From Watersipora subatra (lineage: Eukaryota; Bryozoa; Gymnolaemata; Cheilostomatida; Watersiporidae), in contig NC_088711.1 of NCBI RefSeq assembly GCF_963576615.1, forward strand, positions 58,756,248-58,820,247: DNA of 64,000 nt, written 5' to 3'. Each line of letters begins with the position of its first letter. Position 1 is the stretch's first letter. Both the position numbers and the translations under genes were made by a program. Positions 13,201 through 25,129 of this stretch are shown here, piece by piece. The notes under the pieces were generated by a model, which made no database searches, had not been told where the DNA came from, and saw only the letters and a list, made by a program, of their open reading frames with translations.

Positions 13201-16200
13201 AAGGGCAGCAGACAGCTGCTTTTCTGTATCGATTAGAAACGTTTGTCACCGCGGCGTTGGTTTGGTCTCAGCTCTATTATTCTCTATATTAAAAGCCCAT
13301 TGTTCGGGGCTGGTGTCGAGATGGCAATGTGTGAAATCAATAAGTCAGTTAGTATTGGGAAGGTCTGTTGATTGATTTTTGGCTTCTCTCCTCATCTGAA
13401 GCTTGGATATGAACGCTTTCTTCTCTATTAGATAATTGCTGACTCGGTTAGACGCTGTCTTGACACTTGTGGCATTGTCCTCTCTCGTTGATGACAATAT
13501 GAAGTGGCATTGGCAATGCCTACTCTATTGAAACATTACCGGAGAACATTCTGGCTTTAGCTTCATGGATAATTGCTAAATTTAAAAAAAAATTGGTGAA
13601 TGCCCTTTTTCTTTGCATCAGAGGTCAATAAAAGCGCATGCGTTTCATATTCCCTTTTGATGAATTGATTTGGCACTGTTCAGCTATCGCATATAACTGC
13701 CATGGAAAATCGTGTTTTTTTATGAATGAAGTTGATGCGTAGGTTTACCACCTCTAGACAACTATTTTTTGCATAATCACAGAAGTCAAACCAATTATAT
13801 TTTTAGTTGTCTGTGAGTATTCAAGAAATATTTCCAAATGGACTCATTGACAGAGACGATCGCCTACGTCCTGGAGACCAAATACTAGAGGTTTGTTTTT
13901 TGTATCTCTAATTTAGCCATTGGCCACTCCATTCCTGCCAAGAAAAGTGATTCACTCTAAACTTGTTATTCTTGTGACGTACGAGTACGTACCACAGTAT
14001 GATTAAATCTACAATTGGCAATTTGTACATGTTTACACAATGGAAAAGTTGTTATTCGATGGATTCCGTTAGCCCGTCTATATAAAGGTATATTACTCAG
14101 CTAGAATGACAGCAAAAGGAGTATTTAACATATTTTTAGATCGTTAGTATTCTATTATGGATATAAAGTTATCATTTTTCAATCAGGTGAATGGAGTGGA
14201 CTTGACACAAGCGACACATTTTCAGGCACGAAAAGCCTTCAATCAGACACTTCCTGTTGTGAAAATGACCATCTACAGAGACAGTTCAGCTAGAAATCGA
14301 CCAATAGAAAAGGAAGATATTATGAAAATAACTCTCGTCAAATCTCCTGGAAGGCAATTAGGAATAAAACTCGTTGGGAAGAGGTAGGAATGTACGCTTT
14401 CTGTTCTCGGAATGACAATTATTTGTCCTACACAACCGACTGAAACCTGTAGCTCTATAGCTGGCCAAAGACAACTGTGTCAGCTAAGAGGGAATAGTTT
14501 TAGGTCTGTGCTGGGTGAATGATGACTGGAGATAAGACACTCACCCCAAACTTATTGAGTTATGATGATGTATTTATATTCTACGCATCTATTTCTGTCA
14601 GTTCATGGGTCGAATCATTCCAAGCACTCAGTGCAGAATTTGTTGAGATATGTTGGGGCAGGAGGCGCTCTGTGACATCAGGAGGCGCTTTGTGACATCA
14701 GATCTGTTGATATGTTTGTGACATGGCTAAACGAGGCGTAACTGTGAATGCATGCGAGGGCGTTTGGTGTCACACGGTCAGAGGCAGTTTACATGTGAAA
14801 CTAGGTCAGAGGCAGTTTACATGTGAAACTAGGTCAGTGGCAGTTTACATGTGAAACTAGCGTGAAGGGAGAAGCAGGTCGTCTGCAAAGCAAACTTTCT
14901 GTTGCTGAAAGCTCAAGGCCGAATCATTACATTATTTATCAATTTACTGGCAGTTTGAGTCATTCTCCAGATAGTATGACATCATGCTAAACTTGTCTTT
15001 GGCTTCTATCGTTATATGAAACTAGTCGAGGCAGTCGCTGGCGAGTCAGACGAGAGAGATTTTCAAGTGTAATAACTAAGTGCGTAATTATTCTGAATTG
15101 TGGAAACGTAGTCGATTGGGACGTGTGATAGAGTATCAGTTCACCAAGCTGTAAGTTATGTGTTTAAATACGTTGAAAGCATTATTTTTTCTTAACCTCT
15201 AAGTATGGATTCGGATAGATGGACACGGCTCTTATTATAGTAAAGATTGTGTTGAAGTGGCGGGTCTTTAAACATTTGCTTATGTGCAGGTATATCGCAG
15301 GTAGATTGCAAGCTGATCGCAGTTTCCCAACTTTTTGCTCAACTGAATAATGCAATTTCCTCACATCAACGTATCATGACAGGGTGTTTACACCAACGTC
15401 TGAGTTTTTCATGCTACTTTTTTCAACCTAAAATTGTGTTCGTGAAATTTTTCATAACGAATCTTCACGACTAAACATCCGTCATTGGAAAGCAGATGTA
15501 CTGAGAACTGAGTACTTTCAGCTGAATGTTCAGAGATGGCCTAGCGATCAGCTGTGGGCAGTCTGGAAGTTGAGAAGATGAGACCATATAACGCTGTGGT
15601 TACCAGACGCTCCATTTAGATGGGAAGCTATTTTATTAGCTGCTTCATACTGTCTTTGCCTCTTTGCAAAAACCCAACAACTCTATTAGATTGATTTATT
15701 GCGGATTATATTTCTCATTTTCTCTTGAATAAATCAGAAAAACTGCCGTTCTGTCAAACCCTGTAAGGCCGAGCACCTCTTATAGAGCTTAGGGTGACAT
15801 GGTGAGGTGATACCGCTGTCTCTATACCGCTGTCTGTATAGTTCAAACAAAATCTTGCTGTTTTTAGGAATGTGCCAGGAGTATATATAAAAGACTTGAT
15901 TCCGTGCAGCGTAGCGAGTCTCGATGGACAACTCCGAATTGATGACCGAATCCTGGAGGTCAACTCGGATGACCTTTCTATTCTAAGTCAAGAGCACGCT
16001 GCCAATCATATCCAGGTGGGTAGCCGGCAGCAATTGTAAATGCGATTATTTTTTCCTCTTCCTGACCATCAATTGCTGTAAAGTTCGCATCTGTCACCCC
16101 CAGGTGAAAGGAGTTAATGGTTTCGTACCATGGCGTGGCTGCGCGGAGATGTGTTTAGCTTGCATGAATACTAATGAGCAGACAAACACTGGTCTTTTCC

Positions 16201-19200
16201 ATATACTAGTGAGATTACAGGAAAAGCAATTAATGGAATCAGTTTAGATGGGGTGGTGGCTGCGTTACCTCATAGTCGAATGATTTCAAGTCCGTCAAGC
16301 TGGCCAGGTACGGCCAACCCATGTTAAATATTCATTACCTCTGCAAGCGCCAAACCGAGCAATATTGTTTTTCTTTAATTTAAAAGTCTGAGAATATACT
16401 TGCTTGTAATATGGGAAAACATGAAGTAAGTTGTGTATAGTCACTGTGTATAGCTCGTGTATTCTGTGGACGCCATTAATGGGTTTGTTTCATTTTATTG
16501 GTCTCCAAAAACATTTTTGATGTTCACACCCAATAATGTTGTGTGCACTTGCAGAATTTTTAAAATTCATTTATCAGATTATGTGTAGATAATCTCTAAA
16601 GCTTGTTTTGGAATTGAAAGCCAAAAATTTCAAATCTGAAAGTTCAAACCTAATTATAATTTAATACATTTTAGTTATGCAAGGAAACGCCTCAAATTAG
16701 CATTAATATGGCATCTAATCTAAAATAGGAAGTATTTGTTGCCAAATATTGACTGCATGAGAACTGGGCATGTGCTACTACATCTATTGATGTAGGAACC
16801 AGGCTATCTGCAGTGCTAATATATTTGGCACGCGTAACATTGCCGTCGCTATGAGCTTTATAGATTTAGGGTAGCAGCACCTGACTGGGTGGTTTCAGTT
16901 AGTTCACCTTCATGTCAGTCTACGTCTAACCATGACCTGGTGCTACTATAGCTGAGGGTCGATTCATCTATTACCATAACTGTTTATACAGCACTCGTTT
17001 CAAGAGACTTAGCGATTGCATAATTGGTGGGCAAAATCTCGTCTGCTAATTGAGTAATCATTGAGGCCATTCCCACGACTGTTTTGAATTTTCAAGTAAG
17101 CGGGTAGGTCCACGTCCTGTAGCCGTAGCCTATTGATGAGTTATTAGGATAGAGAGCTTTTTATCTATTTTTCAATCTGTAAGGAGACAATCACCACCGG
17201 ATAGATTTTCATGTTTTAAAGATAAACTTACACAAGATTTTAATAGAGTTCATCAGAAAGTATCAGTATTTTTCTATTATTTGTTTTAAAAGTATGAGAT
17301 GATCTGACTCCCAGTGTGCTCCCAGAACAAAATCGACAAAACTTCATCGCGGCAAAAACGCCCCGACGAAAATTACGTGCAAAATGACTTCACTTGTTGT
17401 TATCGTTGTGATAGTTAATATCGACTATTGCGTTCAAGTTGCAGAATTACGCTGTAACTTAACCTGTAACTGTAACTGTAATTCTGTCAGTATCTTTGCA
17501 ATTATAGATCTCATAATCACACCTTCGCATGATCAGAGCGTTTTAATCATGATCAAGTTCTGTCGATTTTAATCTTGAAACATCCTGGCAGTCAGATCAC
17601 CTCAAACAAAAAACTATTGCAAATTACAAAAAATACCGATACTTTCTGATAAAATCTACAAAGATTTTGTGTAAATTTATCTTTAAATAAGTAGTTGTTT
17701 TGTTAATCTGTTAACCTGATAATCTGTTAATCTGGTGCAAAATGATTTCATCATCTCACATTGAATTGTAAAATTAGAATATTTATAAAATTTTCAGATT
17801 AGTTGTGAGTAACGGTGGTCACTGGCTCCGTTCACGTCTCACAACATGTTTATCCCTTGTGACAGTATTCCAATTTGTCTCTTATCTCACATTGGCTCTA
17901 TCAGTCTATCCTTATACCTACGTTGATTCCTTCATCTCCCCAAATCACATACGTATGGCATCTGCCTGTGATGATTGCTTTCACAGTTCAGAGAGCAAAG
18001 TATATTTGTAATAGACGCTTATAAAAAATTAATTTTTTTTGTACACAAAAAGATGGCAGCATTCTGTGAGAGGTATTTTGTAGCATCAACATGCATCCTT
18101 AAGTTTTCTGTTAAAAATTATGACTTGTTAGAAGCAACCTTGTTCTATTGTCAGATTTCTGTGGTAAGGAAGTGGGTGGCATGTCACAGTTTTTTCTCTC
18201 ACCTCAGGCTGTCACAAGCGTTATCATCCTTTTCTAAGGAGTTATCCTCTCCGTTGTTTGGACAGATATCAAAGTTTAACTAGTTTCATTAGTGTTAACA
18301 TAATATTCGTAGGCATTAACATCTATCCACAGAGATGTTAACACATATCCATAGATGGTAACACATATCTATAGATGCTAGTATGTATTCATATGTGTTA
18401 ACTTATACTCATAGGTGATAACATATGTAGGTAAACATAGATGTTCTCATATATCTGTATATGTTAACATAGATTTAAAGGTATTAACATAATATTTGCA
18501 AGTGTTAACATGTATTAATAGATGTTAACACATAGTCATAGTTGTTAACATAATATTTGTAGGTGTTAATGTATATTCGTATCTGTGAACACGCAGATTT
18601 TTCCAACAGTTGACTGTTATTCTGTGGTGGCTCATCTGTGCAATGCTGCTTCATGACTCAGATATCGAGAAAGCTGCCTCGCCTCACTTGTTACATCTCA
18701 TCGTTACTCACATGAATGCACAATTCAATGCATATAACCTCTTTGATGCAGTTTATATTGTCACGCTTTCTCCTTCATGTCCATGTATATCTAGATTTAT
18801 AGCAATAGACATATGTATAGCAATAGACAAATGTATAGCAGTAGACATGTATGATAATGACGCTTGAATACTTTTAGGCCGCCCATGGCAAGATTCAGTT
18901 TGTGATATCACGCAGGACGAGGCCCCAGACGCCAGATATAATAAGTCAGTGCAATCAGCCACAATGCAATGAAAAAGAGAAAACCACCTCTCTGAGTGAC
19001 AAGCTCAGCGCTTCGCACCCCCTTCTCCACGATGACGTCAATAACAACAGCAATACAGAGAAAACAATAGTAGTATCAAAGGTGAGTTGGAGTTTAACAT
19101 GGTATTGGTACTCAGGCTATAGGAAGGATAAGAACACTAAGCGCTAAGTCTAGTGCCATGCAAAGGATCGGGACACTAAGGATAGCCCCGTGACAAAAGA

Positions 19201-21934
19201 TGGTGCGCTAAGGCTAGAAAGAGTTTCTATACCCATATAATGTTAGCAGCTATGAAATATAATAACATTATTATTAGCATTTATTCTTCAATTTTAGTTG
19301 ACTAGGCAAGAGTCTTTTTAGTTGTTGTGGCTTATTATAACACTGTACTATATTATATAGTGCTCTGGCGATGCAGCATGGTATTCATAATAAACTTGTA
19401 AGATCATGCCATATTATACGATAAACCTTTGTGGCAACATGCTAGGTTATTAGGAACGTCTCTAAGCATAATAGCTTATGCATGACATTCCAATGTCACT
19501 GGTAATTGGTGTTTAAATCTCTAAAATATGCACGCTTTATCATTATGATGTCATAATATTCGCATCCATGGCTGGCTCTCCGCGGAACTCATAAACGTTT
19601 GATTCCAGTCTAATCTAGTCTGACCTCAGCCATATCTATCAGTTAGCATGTTCTGTTTTGCTGTTACAGTCACGAGGTGAGAGTCTTGGAATTAGTGTGG
19701 CCGGAGGACTGGGCAGTCAGCGAGGGGATACGCCTCTCTATGTGATGAACACTATCTCAGGGGGCCCAGCCGATAGAAGTGGTGTGAAGGTGAGCCCATC
19801 TCTTTCACTTATTCACTCTCACAAAGTCAATGCATTCATCTCGAAAATGTAACACGAGGTTTTTGTAAACTTTTATGAAGTAGTAAACATTTATTTTTTT
19901 ATTTACATTCCAATTGACTTAAGATTTGCCTTTTTCATGTTGGATAACATGTTCAAATACTGCTGGCTTGATATTTACGTCTATGCAATAATTTATATAT
20001 TTAAAATTTAGAAATTCCTTTTTTTTTCAATTCTTAAACTAGGTGTGTTATTTTTTATTTTCATCATAATTATATTAATATTAAAAAATTCATGATTTTT
20101 AAGTTATGCTGATTTCTGCTATTTAGAATTGCAGCAATTGTAGCCCAACATGTTATATGTTGTAATGAAATCATTTTGTTGATGACTACCAATTATCAAT
20201 GAAAAGTTATACATACATGTACATACTAGGATCTAATGCAGAGTTGTCTACCCCTGGGTATTTTTAGACACATCTAGACTTTGCTGCTGTTATGTCTCCA
20301 AACGTTGTAAGCTGTTTTTACTTGGCTGCTATTGACATGCAAGCAATCTATTGTAAAACATTAAATGCTCTAAATGTGAGAAACTTTTTTAACCTGACCA
20401 TCAGCGACCATTAAGTAAAGGGGAGACAATTAACGCAAGGAAAGTGAGTGTATAAAGAATATTTAGAATATTCAGGAAGACTTTGAATAACAATTTTATT
20501 GCAGAAAGGAGACATACTACTGTCAGTCAATGGAGCTAAAATAATGGGTCTCAACCACAATGATGCAGTTCGAATCTTAAAATCTAAGGCTAGTCATAAA
20601 AAGGTGGAACTAAAGCTACTAGACACATCAGAGACAGCTGAGGATAAAGACAATTTCCTTCCAAGCTGGATGTACTGGCTTGACCTTCCTAGGTTAGCGT
20701 CGGTCCTTGTTTTAATCCATTAGCGTGTGCCCTAAATAGAGTTGTCTTCTCTTTCAAGTGCTGCAGTACTTCCAGAGGTTCACTCTATAACGTTTGAATT
20801 ACAAACATTTCACATTGTGTCGTGTATTTCAACATAGACCTGTTGTATCAGACCAGGTCAGACACATCCATTACGTTGGAAAGTAAATATAGGTTTTTAG
20901 AATGCTGCAAATGCTGCAGAGTAACTCGGATAGTAGTGCAGCGAGATATGAAAGTTTATTTTTATAGGTTCGAAAATAGATGAGTTTTTGTGTAGAGCCC
21001 GCTTTTACGCAGTGACAAATAAACTGGGGGTTGCTAGCTCTCCTTTTTAGTCTACAACATATTTGAACTTGTTAGGGCAAATTTGGTGCATATATAACTT
21101 TTAGACTCGGAGAGATAAATTTTGGACAGTCCGGAAACATCTATGTACAGTCCTTTAGTTGTAACCAATTGATGTCTTATACAGGAACTGCTGGCTGGAA
21201 CATGAAGCTAAACTTTCAAGGGAGAATGGTAGCCTGGGATTTTCAATTTCGGGAGGAAAAAGTAGTAATCATGGTGACCAGCCTATTTTTATTAAATCTG
21301 TGCGAAGGGGATCATCAGCCGATAAACAGAACATCAGGTAAATAAATGGCTGCTACGTAAAGTTTTCTCGATGAAGACTTCATAGCCAAGCCTTGTGTTC
21401 ATCGCTCCAGGTAGTGTGAGCGCAAGTCTTGGCTGGGAGTTTAGTAAGTTCTCCTGTTTGCTACTTTTAATTGGAACAGTCGTGGCCTAGTGGTTTAGAG
21501 CGCTGCATCTGCGGAGAGAGGAGGCTGGGGTTCAATTCTGAGTTTCTTGGCTTCCAGCCAATAAAACCAATGTGTGGAATATCATTTTCACCAGGCAGCC
21601 ATATTTAACAGACTTAAAATGTATCGCATTATGCTATGGCGCTTTGTTAAAACCAATTCATAAATTGAAGCGTAAGCCATTGAATTCTCTTATGATTTTT
21701 CTTGTTTATATGGCGAATGCCCTAGCTCCATGCATATTAGCAGTATCTTTACAAAGGCTATATGATTTGTTAATTTTATTTTGTAGGCGAGGTGATGTTA
21801 TCACATCTATAAATGGTATACCAACGCATGATTTGTCACATACAGAGGTTGTCTCCCTACTCAACAAGTCATCTACATCACAAGGTGCTAAAATCACCCT
21901 CAATATGGTCAGCTGGCCGGGCAGCATTGTTTAG
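8670..21934 (+). CDS. LNX: LNX-type E3 ubiquitin ligase, RING plus four PDZ (12 coding exons)
   Basis: Ligand-of-Numb-protein-X family: a RING E3 ligase and PDZ scaffold at the membrane and cell junctions. Exons: 8670-8953, 9228-9320, 10105-10217, 12051-12160, 13807-13890, 14187-14383, 15868-16015, 18878-19081, 19670-19789, 20505-20692, 21185-21337, 21787-21934. All have AG..GT borders and compatible phases, giving 1842 nt and 613 aa. Residues 13-37 are a short Cys/His segment, 40-77 the RING, 104-157 two TRAF-type fingers, then PDZ at about 174-260, 271-355, 404-491 and 520-608. The C-terminus WPGSIV resembles the conserved WPG end of vertebrate LNX. The start is the first Met of MMSFSD; TTTTGTAG at 8651-8658 looks like an acceptor, so a 5' UTR exon probably lies upstream. 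Human LNX1 (728 aa) and LNX2 (690 aa) are longer because of a finger-PDZ1 linker that is absent here. Confidence 0.95.
10370..10520 (+). repeat. Dispersed repeat fragment in LNX intron 3
   Basis: The segment with TTTTAAAAGTTGGTAATCTT, AGTATTGCGGAGGAGTCGGG and ATAGCGAATTGAAGG recurs, diverged, at about 55050-55210. The part before it resembles 57540-57610. It is non-coding and probably a MITE or retroelement tail. Confidence 0.5.
10954..10989. repeat. Hairpin in LNX intron 3
   Basis: The arms AGCCATGGCGCAGCTA and TAGCTACGCCATGGCT pair over 16 bp with one mismatch around a four-T loop. This stem is GC-richer than the surrounding intron. Confidence 0.6.
12084..14282 (+). other. LNX: LNX PDZ1 (exons 4-6)
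   Basis: The carboxylate-binding loop is DLGLSIVGG in exon 4. Exon 5 gives the central strands with GLIDRDDRLRPGDQILE, and exon 6 gives VNGVDL plus the alpha-2 helix and last strand (VVKMTIYRD). The introns at phase 0 before and after the 28-codon exon 5 split the domain in three. Confidence 0.9.
13001..13085 (+). repeat. AT-rich tandem repeat, about 30 bp x3
   Basis: A unit like ATTATATTAAATAATGCATAACTTTA repeats three times with a few substitutions in LNX intron 4. Confidence 0.55.
14646..14860 (+). repeat. Short tandem repeats in LNX intron 6
   Basis: Two adjacent arrays. At about 14660-14700 the 20-bp unit CAGGAGGCGCTYTGTGACAT occurs twice. At 14777-14860 a 28-bp unit beginning GTCAGAGGCAGTTTACATGT occurs three times with only one substitution, which suggests recent duplication. 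Confidence 0.75.
15205..15250 (+). mobile_element. SINE tail fragment in LNX intron 6
   Basis: GATAGATGGACACGGCTC followed by TTATTATAGTAAAG matches the tail of the SINE copies at 37216-37350, 40571-40705 and 58293-58420 (core GACACGG, then CTTATTATAGTA at the 40.6-kb copy). The tRNA-like head is missing. Confidence 0.5.
17216..17686. mobile_element. TTAA-flanked MITE in LNX intron 7, 463 bp
   Basis: The left end (from AGATAAACTTACACAAGAT at 17220) and the reverse complement of the right end (AGATAAATTTACACAAAAT, ending at 17682) match imperfectly for roughly 140 bp. TTAA lies directly outside both ends (17216-17219 and 17683-17686), as in piggyBac- and Kolobok-type insertions. There is no transposase, so it would be mobilised in trans. 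A second copy sits at about 56725-57189, and single ends lie near 51870 and 58560. Confidence 0.75.
18305..18600 (+). repeat. Degenerate 20-22 bp repeat in LNX intron 7
   Basis: GTTAACA alternates with TAT(C/T)CATAGATG-like words about twelve times with substitutions and spacing changes. It is an old decayed minisatellite just upstream of LNX exon 8. Confidence 0.55.
19058..20624 (+). other. LNX: LNX PDZ3 (exons 8-10)
   Basis: The end of exon 8 gives the first strand (KTIVVSK), exon 9 gives ESLGISVAGGLGSQRG and TPLYVMNTISGGPADRSG, and exon 10 gives KGDILLSVNG and the final strand KKVELKLLD. The linker after it contains WMYWLDLPR, the counterpart of the WVMWL.LPR motif that precedes PDZ4 in vertebrate LNX. 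Confidence 0.9.
21185..21934 (+). other. LNX: LNX PDZ4 (exons 11-12) and C-terminus
   Basis: The loop GSLGFSISGGKSSNHGDQ in exon 11 and RGDVITSINGIPTHDLSH in exon 12 define the domain. The protein ends NMVSWPGSIV, followed by TAG at 21932-21934. The intron between these exons carries a SINE head at about 21481-21545. Confidence 0.9.
21481..21545 (+). mobile_element. tRNA-derived SINE head in last LNX intron
   Basis: TGGCCTAGTGG (21483-21493) fits the pol III A box and GGGTTCAATTC (21528-21538) the B box, at tRNA-like spacing. No acceptor-stem partner is visible 3' of the B box, so this is a SINE or tRNA fossil rather than a functional tRNA gene. Confidence 0.5.
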
Positions 21935-22274
21935 CTATGAGTTGTCTGCTTTGTAAACTAGGGCAGAAAACTCCCAATAACCGAGTGCATTCCTTCATTA
22001 GCAATGTTATGTTCACATTATGTTAGATGATTAATTCTATTGTTAGAGTGCTGATGAATTTTAAACTAACAAATCTATCTCATTCATGACTGGCATTATG
22101 AGTGCCTTATTAATTTTTGTTGACTTACCATTCTTGTGGTGTATATAGATTGTATATATTTAAATATTATTTATCAGTTTATATTATGTAATACTGTCCA
22201 TTTTTAAGCTACTCCTTATACAAGTGCAACTGTCTTTCTCAGAAAGAATATATTTTTAATTATAAATACAAATC

Positions 22275-22280
22275 AATAAA
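22275..22280 (+). terminator. LNX: LNX polyadenylation signal
   Basis: A canonical AATAAA lies about 340 bp after the LNX stop codon, within AATCAATAAACATG. The next gene is convergent and its stop codon is only about 120 bp further on, so the 3' UTRs probably approach or overlap. Confidence 0.6.
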
Positions 22281-22400
22281 CATGTATATGTACATTTCTT
22301 CTGTTGTTATGAAACACGCAGTGTTGCCATGCAATAGTAACACTAGCATATCAATAACACAAGTAAGCTTCTGTGACCTCGCAGCATCTATCATTCTCCG

Positions 22401-22931
22401 TTACTGTTGATAAATTCCATGCATAGTAACAATGCAATAGACATTGGCACTCTGCCAATTGTACGTTACTACATTATCAAAGTTGGTATCCCAAGCACAC
22501 TGACTGCTGATGGATGCTGACTGATCCTTCTTCTCTCCTATAAATACTTGACAAACTAGCTTGTATCGAGAGTAGTCCAAAGTTTTGGCAGCGTCTTTAC
22601 ATTCTGTTGCTAAGATCTTAGACAGAAGGGCAGCAGTCGTTTGCTGATAACGAAAGGTCCTCATACGGGCATCAACTACCTTCTTTATTAGTGGTTTCAC
22701 TAACAATGGATCAAAGCGAGCTTTTGGCTCCAGTTGGTAGGTCGGCGGAATTGGACGATCTATCATCTGCTGCTGTCTTCCTTGACGAAACCTTTTGACG
22801 TAGTTCCTGGCAAGCTGTCTGGTGATAAGAATGCTGAAGATGGAGGGACCCGCTGTCTTTGGGTCAGATTTAACTGATGTTTGTGAGCTCTTTCGTGCTG
22901 TTGTTTTGCCGCTGCAACACCCAAATATCAT
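22401..22931 (-). CDS. Tctex1-domain dynein light chain, intronless
   Basis: A single 176-codon frame. Residues about 65-176 form a Tctex1 domain: PIPPTYQLEP, then a helical segment, SRYKLVCQVFIGEKKDQSAS, then SSQCAWDTNFDN, and a terminal NVYCIVTMHGIYQQ strand. These correspond to the YKL..V..G, .RCLWD and ..NVYAVY landmarks of Tctex-type light chains. Such proteins dimerise and link cargo or intermediate chains to cytoplasmic or ciliary dynein. The closest family by length and layout is DYNLT5/TCTEX1D1-like, but the paralogue is not certain. The N-terminus (MIFGCCSGKTTARK) is basic and disordered. A related two-exon gene lies at 31895-34164, and this copy lacks its intron. Confidence 0.85.
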   Translation of the reverse strand: MIFGCCSGKTTARKSSQTSVKSDPKTAGPSIFSILITRQLARNYVKRFRQGRQQQMIDRPIPPTYQLEPKARFDPLLVKPLIKKVVDARMRTFRYQQTTAALLSKILATECKDAAKTLDYSRYKLVCQVFIGEKKDQSASISSQCAWDTNFDNVVTYNWQSANVYCIVTMHGIYQQ

Positions 22932-24820
22932 AATTAATACATATGCACACCAATTTTCATTTTATCTCCTAAAATGCAAAGTGGCTACCACAACCTTTAC
23001 AAAAATGTTGATAGCTGGTTGTTCTTGTTCAATTCTCTTTCCTAAGTGTTGACCGGATCCTATATTAATGTTAATATGTAGTCAGGCTTATAAACCCAAG
23101 AAGTCTGCCGACCAGAGATATTCCTTCACTATTACTTATTTGTCCTTCCAACTAGATGCATACGCATACGCTCCATCTATTCTCAGTATTGTCCTCATCA
23201 CTATTCTTATTACTTTCATCATCCTTATTACTATTCTCTCTATTATTCTCATCATTAATCTTAGTATCATGCTTATTATTAATTCCTAAACCAAACAGAA
23301 GGTTAATACATAGTACAATAAAACTTTCAGTATGTTTAAAGCATCTATCTTGTCAGCAGCCAATGTGAAGGAGGATGACAAATGGTTAAAACCATGGAGA
23401 CTTCAATATTTCACACCTCAAATGAGGGCTAGTTACTGAAGGTGACAAGACTTCTCACTCAATATAGAGATAGCTTCTTCATGATTTCATTTGTGCCAAA
23501 ACCAATTATAGATATCTTTTCCGTGGTCTGCATCTTGCAACATGTGATACTGAAATGTTGACAACTATATATGTTGGCTAAGCAATACTTCATATATACA
23601 TTTATAGTACAAAATTAATAAATTGACTGCTACAAAACCAAACCAACTTTGCTGACCTTGGCTCTGCTGCAGTAGTGACATAATAGTGGTCGCCTTGATA
23701 TACAGAGACATACAGCAGATTTAAATCTTTTAGCGATGCCTTTCATAGAGTTTAAATAGAATGATAAAACATATTTAGTTACTTCCGTAGTAAGGTTTGT
23801 TTTTGCGACGCATATTAGGCTGTGTTATACCTCAACAAATGGAAAATGACGCAGCGGTGATGATGTGCCCATAACATCTAGTTTTTTAATTGGTTAATTA
23901 GATCGCTACATAACGATAATAACAAAACATGGTATTTGTTATGGACTTGCTCTAAAAAAATATAAATTATTCCACAACAAATTACTTCTACTTGTTGAGT
24001 AGTTTGCCCTGGAACAGTTTTTGTAAAGTGTGTAGACGTTGCCGATATCATCCATCTTCGGTCAATAAAACCTGCTTTGTATCACATTTGTTAATAGCGC
24101 TATCCACGTTCGAGCATATGAGAGCTGTCGTGTTCAGCAGGTGGTGTCAGTCCCAAAAATTCTATGCATATAATCTCTTAGTTTATGGTGTTATAATCTT
24201 TAATGGCATTATGTTTATTCTTGGTCAACAGTGAACACATGCAGATGCTTCATGACAAGCTGCACTCGACAGCGGTGAAAAGCATATACATATCGTGTGA
24301 AACTTTCGCTGCTTAGTGCAGTGCTAACTGATTCTCTGACCCGTATGTGCTGCCTGTATGCCTATATTACAGTCTGTCTGTGAAAGAGGAAGAGCACTCT
24401 TGTTTCTGAAAGGTATTTCTATTGATTTTCTTTTTTATTAGAGTCTAAGTCTTCAAGTTAAAAAAGTCTAGTGTTTGTCTCAGACAAGGTGAATGTCGGA
24501 GTCACAAGTTTCTATTTCCTAGCTGCAGTCTGATAAGAAATAACGATTTGTGACAATCAAACACTAATCTAATGCAAGGTTGGAGGATGCTTGCAAGGTT
24601 CAAAAATTACAAAATATTTAAATCAATTTAAGAAGGGTAGATTACGATGTCATTAAATTTTATTACTGATTTTGATAAAATAATAAAAGTCAGCTTTACT
24701 GATGTCAGTCAATGATATTTTTTATTACATAGAGCTCAAAAGGCTGTTTATTTGCGTTGCTGAAAATTATGGAAAGATTATTTATTTTATTATTGTCGTC
24801 ATTTATCTTAACATGGAAAC
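22932..24820. other. Gene-free region between Tctex gene and unknown exon
   Basis: No supported exon. At about 23160-23285 there is a low-complexity tract of TCATTATT and CTCATCATTA type trinucleotide-like repeats. It keeps several frames open and explains the hydrophobic Ile/Leu ORFs there. Confidence 0.55.
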
Positions 24821-24837
24821 ATGTTGAGGAATGAGCA

Positions 24838-25100
24838 TTACCGTGAGGTTTTGACACTGCCATTAGCTTTGCCTGTCACTTTTGATGCTGCCAGCTTGGT
24901 ATTTCTGCTTGGGCGAGTTCTTGCTTCCTTTGGTTTCATCACTGGCGGTGCAAGGTTTAATTTCAACATTCTACTCTCGAGCTCCGTCTTAGACATGATG
25001 ATAGTACCTGTAACAGAGTTTAAGATCCTCAAGGCTAGAGCAAAAGGAGACAACTCCATTTCCCTTTGAAGTATATCTACAGCTATCAAAAGCTCTGCTA
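24838..25100 (-). CDS. Probable last exon of an unrecognised gene
   Basis: The minus-strand frame is open from about 25125 and ends at TAA (24838). It reads ELLIAVDILQREMELSPF, then ALALRILNSVTG, TELESRMLKLNLAPPV and a basic Pro/Lys/Arg-rich tail ending GSVKTSR. The composition (amphipathic helices followed by a basic disordered tail) looks protein-coding, and possible acceptors such as GCTGTAG lie just upstream. I do not recognise the family. Upstream exons should lie between 25100 and 31800 on the minus strand, but I could not join any. A single-exon or pseudogene explanation is possible. Confidence 0.4.
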
Positions 25101-25129
25101 TTCGTCTTTTACCTCAGTAAAGATGGCAG

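Larger units (their letters stand above)
14313..18913 (+). other. LNX: LNX PDZ2 (exons 6-8)
   Basis: Exon 6 carries the first strand and loop (RQLGIKLVGKR), exon 7 carries VPGVYIKDL through DDRILEVNSDDL and the alpha-2 helix, and exon 8 starts with the last strand (GKIQFVISRR). The loop motif LGIKLV matches PDZ2 of vertebrate LNX. A polar linker of about 48 residues follows, encoded by the rest of exon 8. Confidence 0.9.

Noticed and set aside
15734-15963. Two minus-strand ORFs
   Set aside because: Shadows of LNX exon 7 on the opposite strand.
21481-21545. Functional tRNA gene
   Set aside because: A and B boxes are present but no acceptor-stem pairing is visible; the same head recurs at 47 kb, as expected of a SINE.
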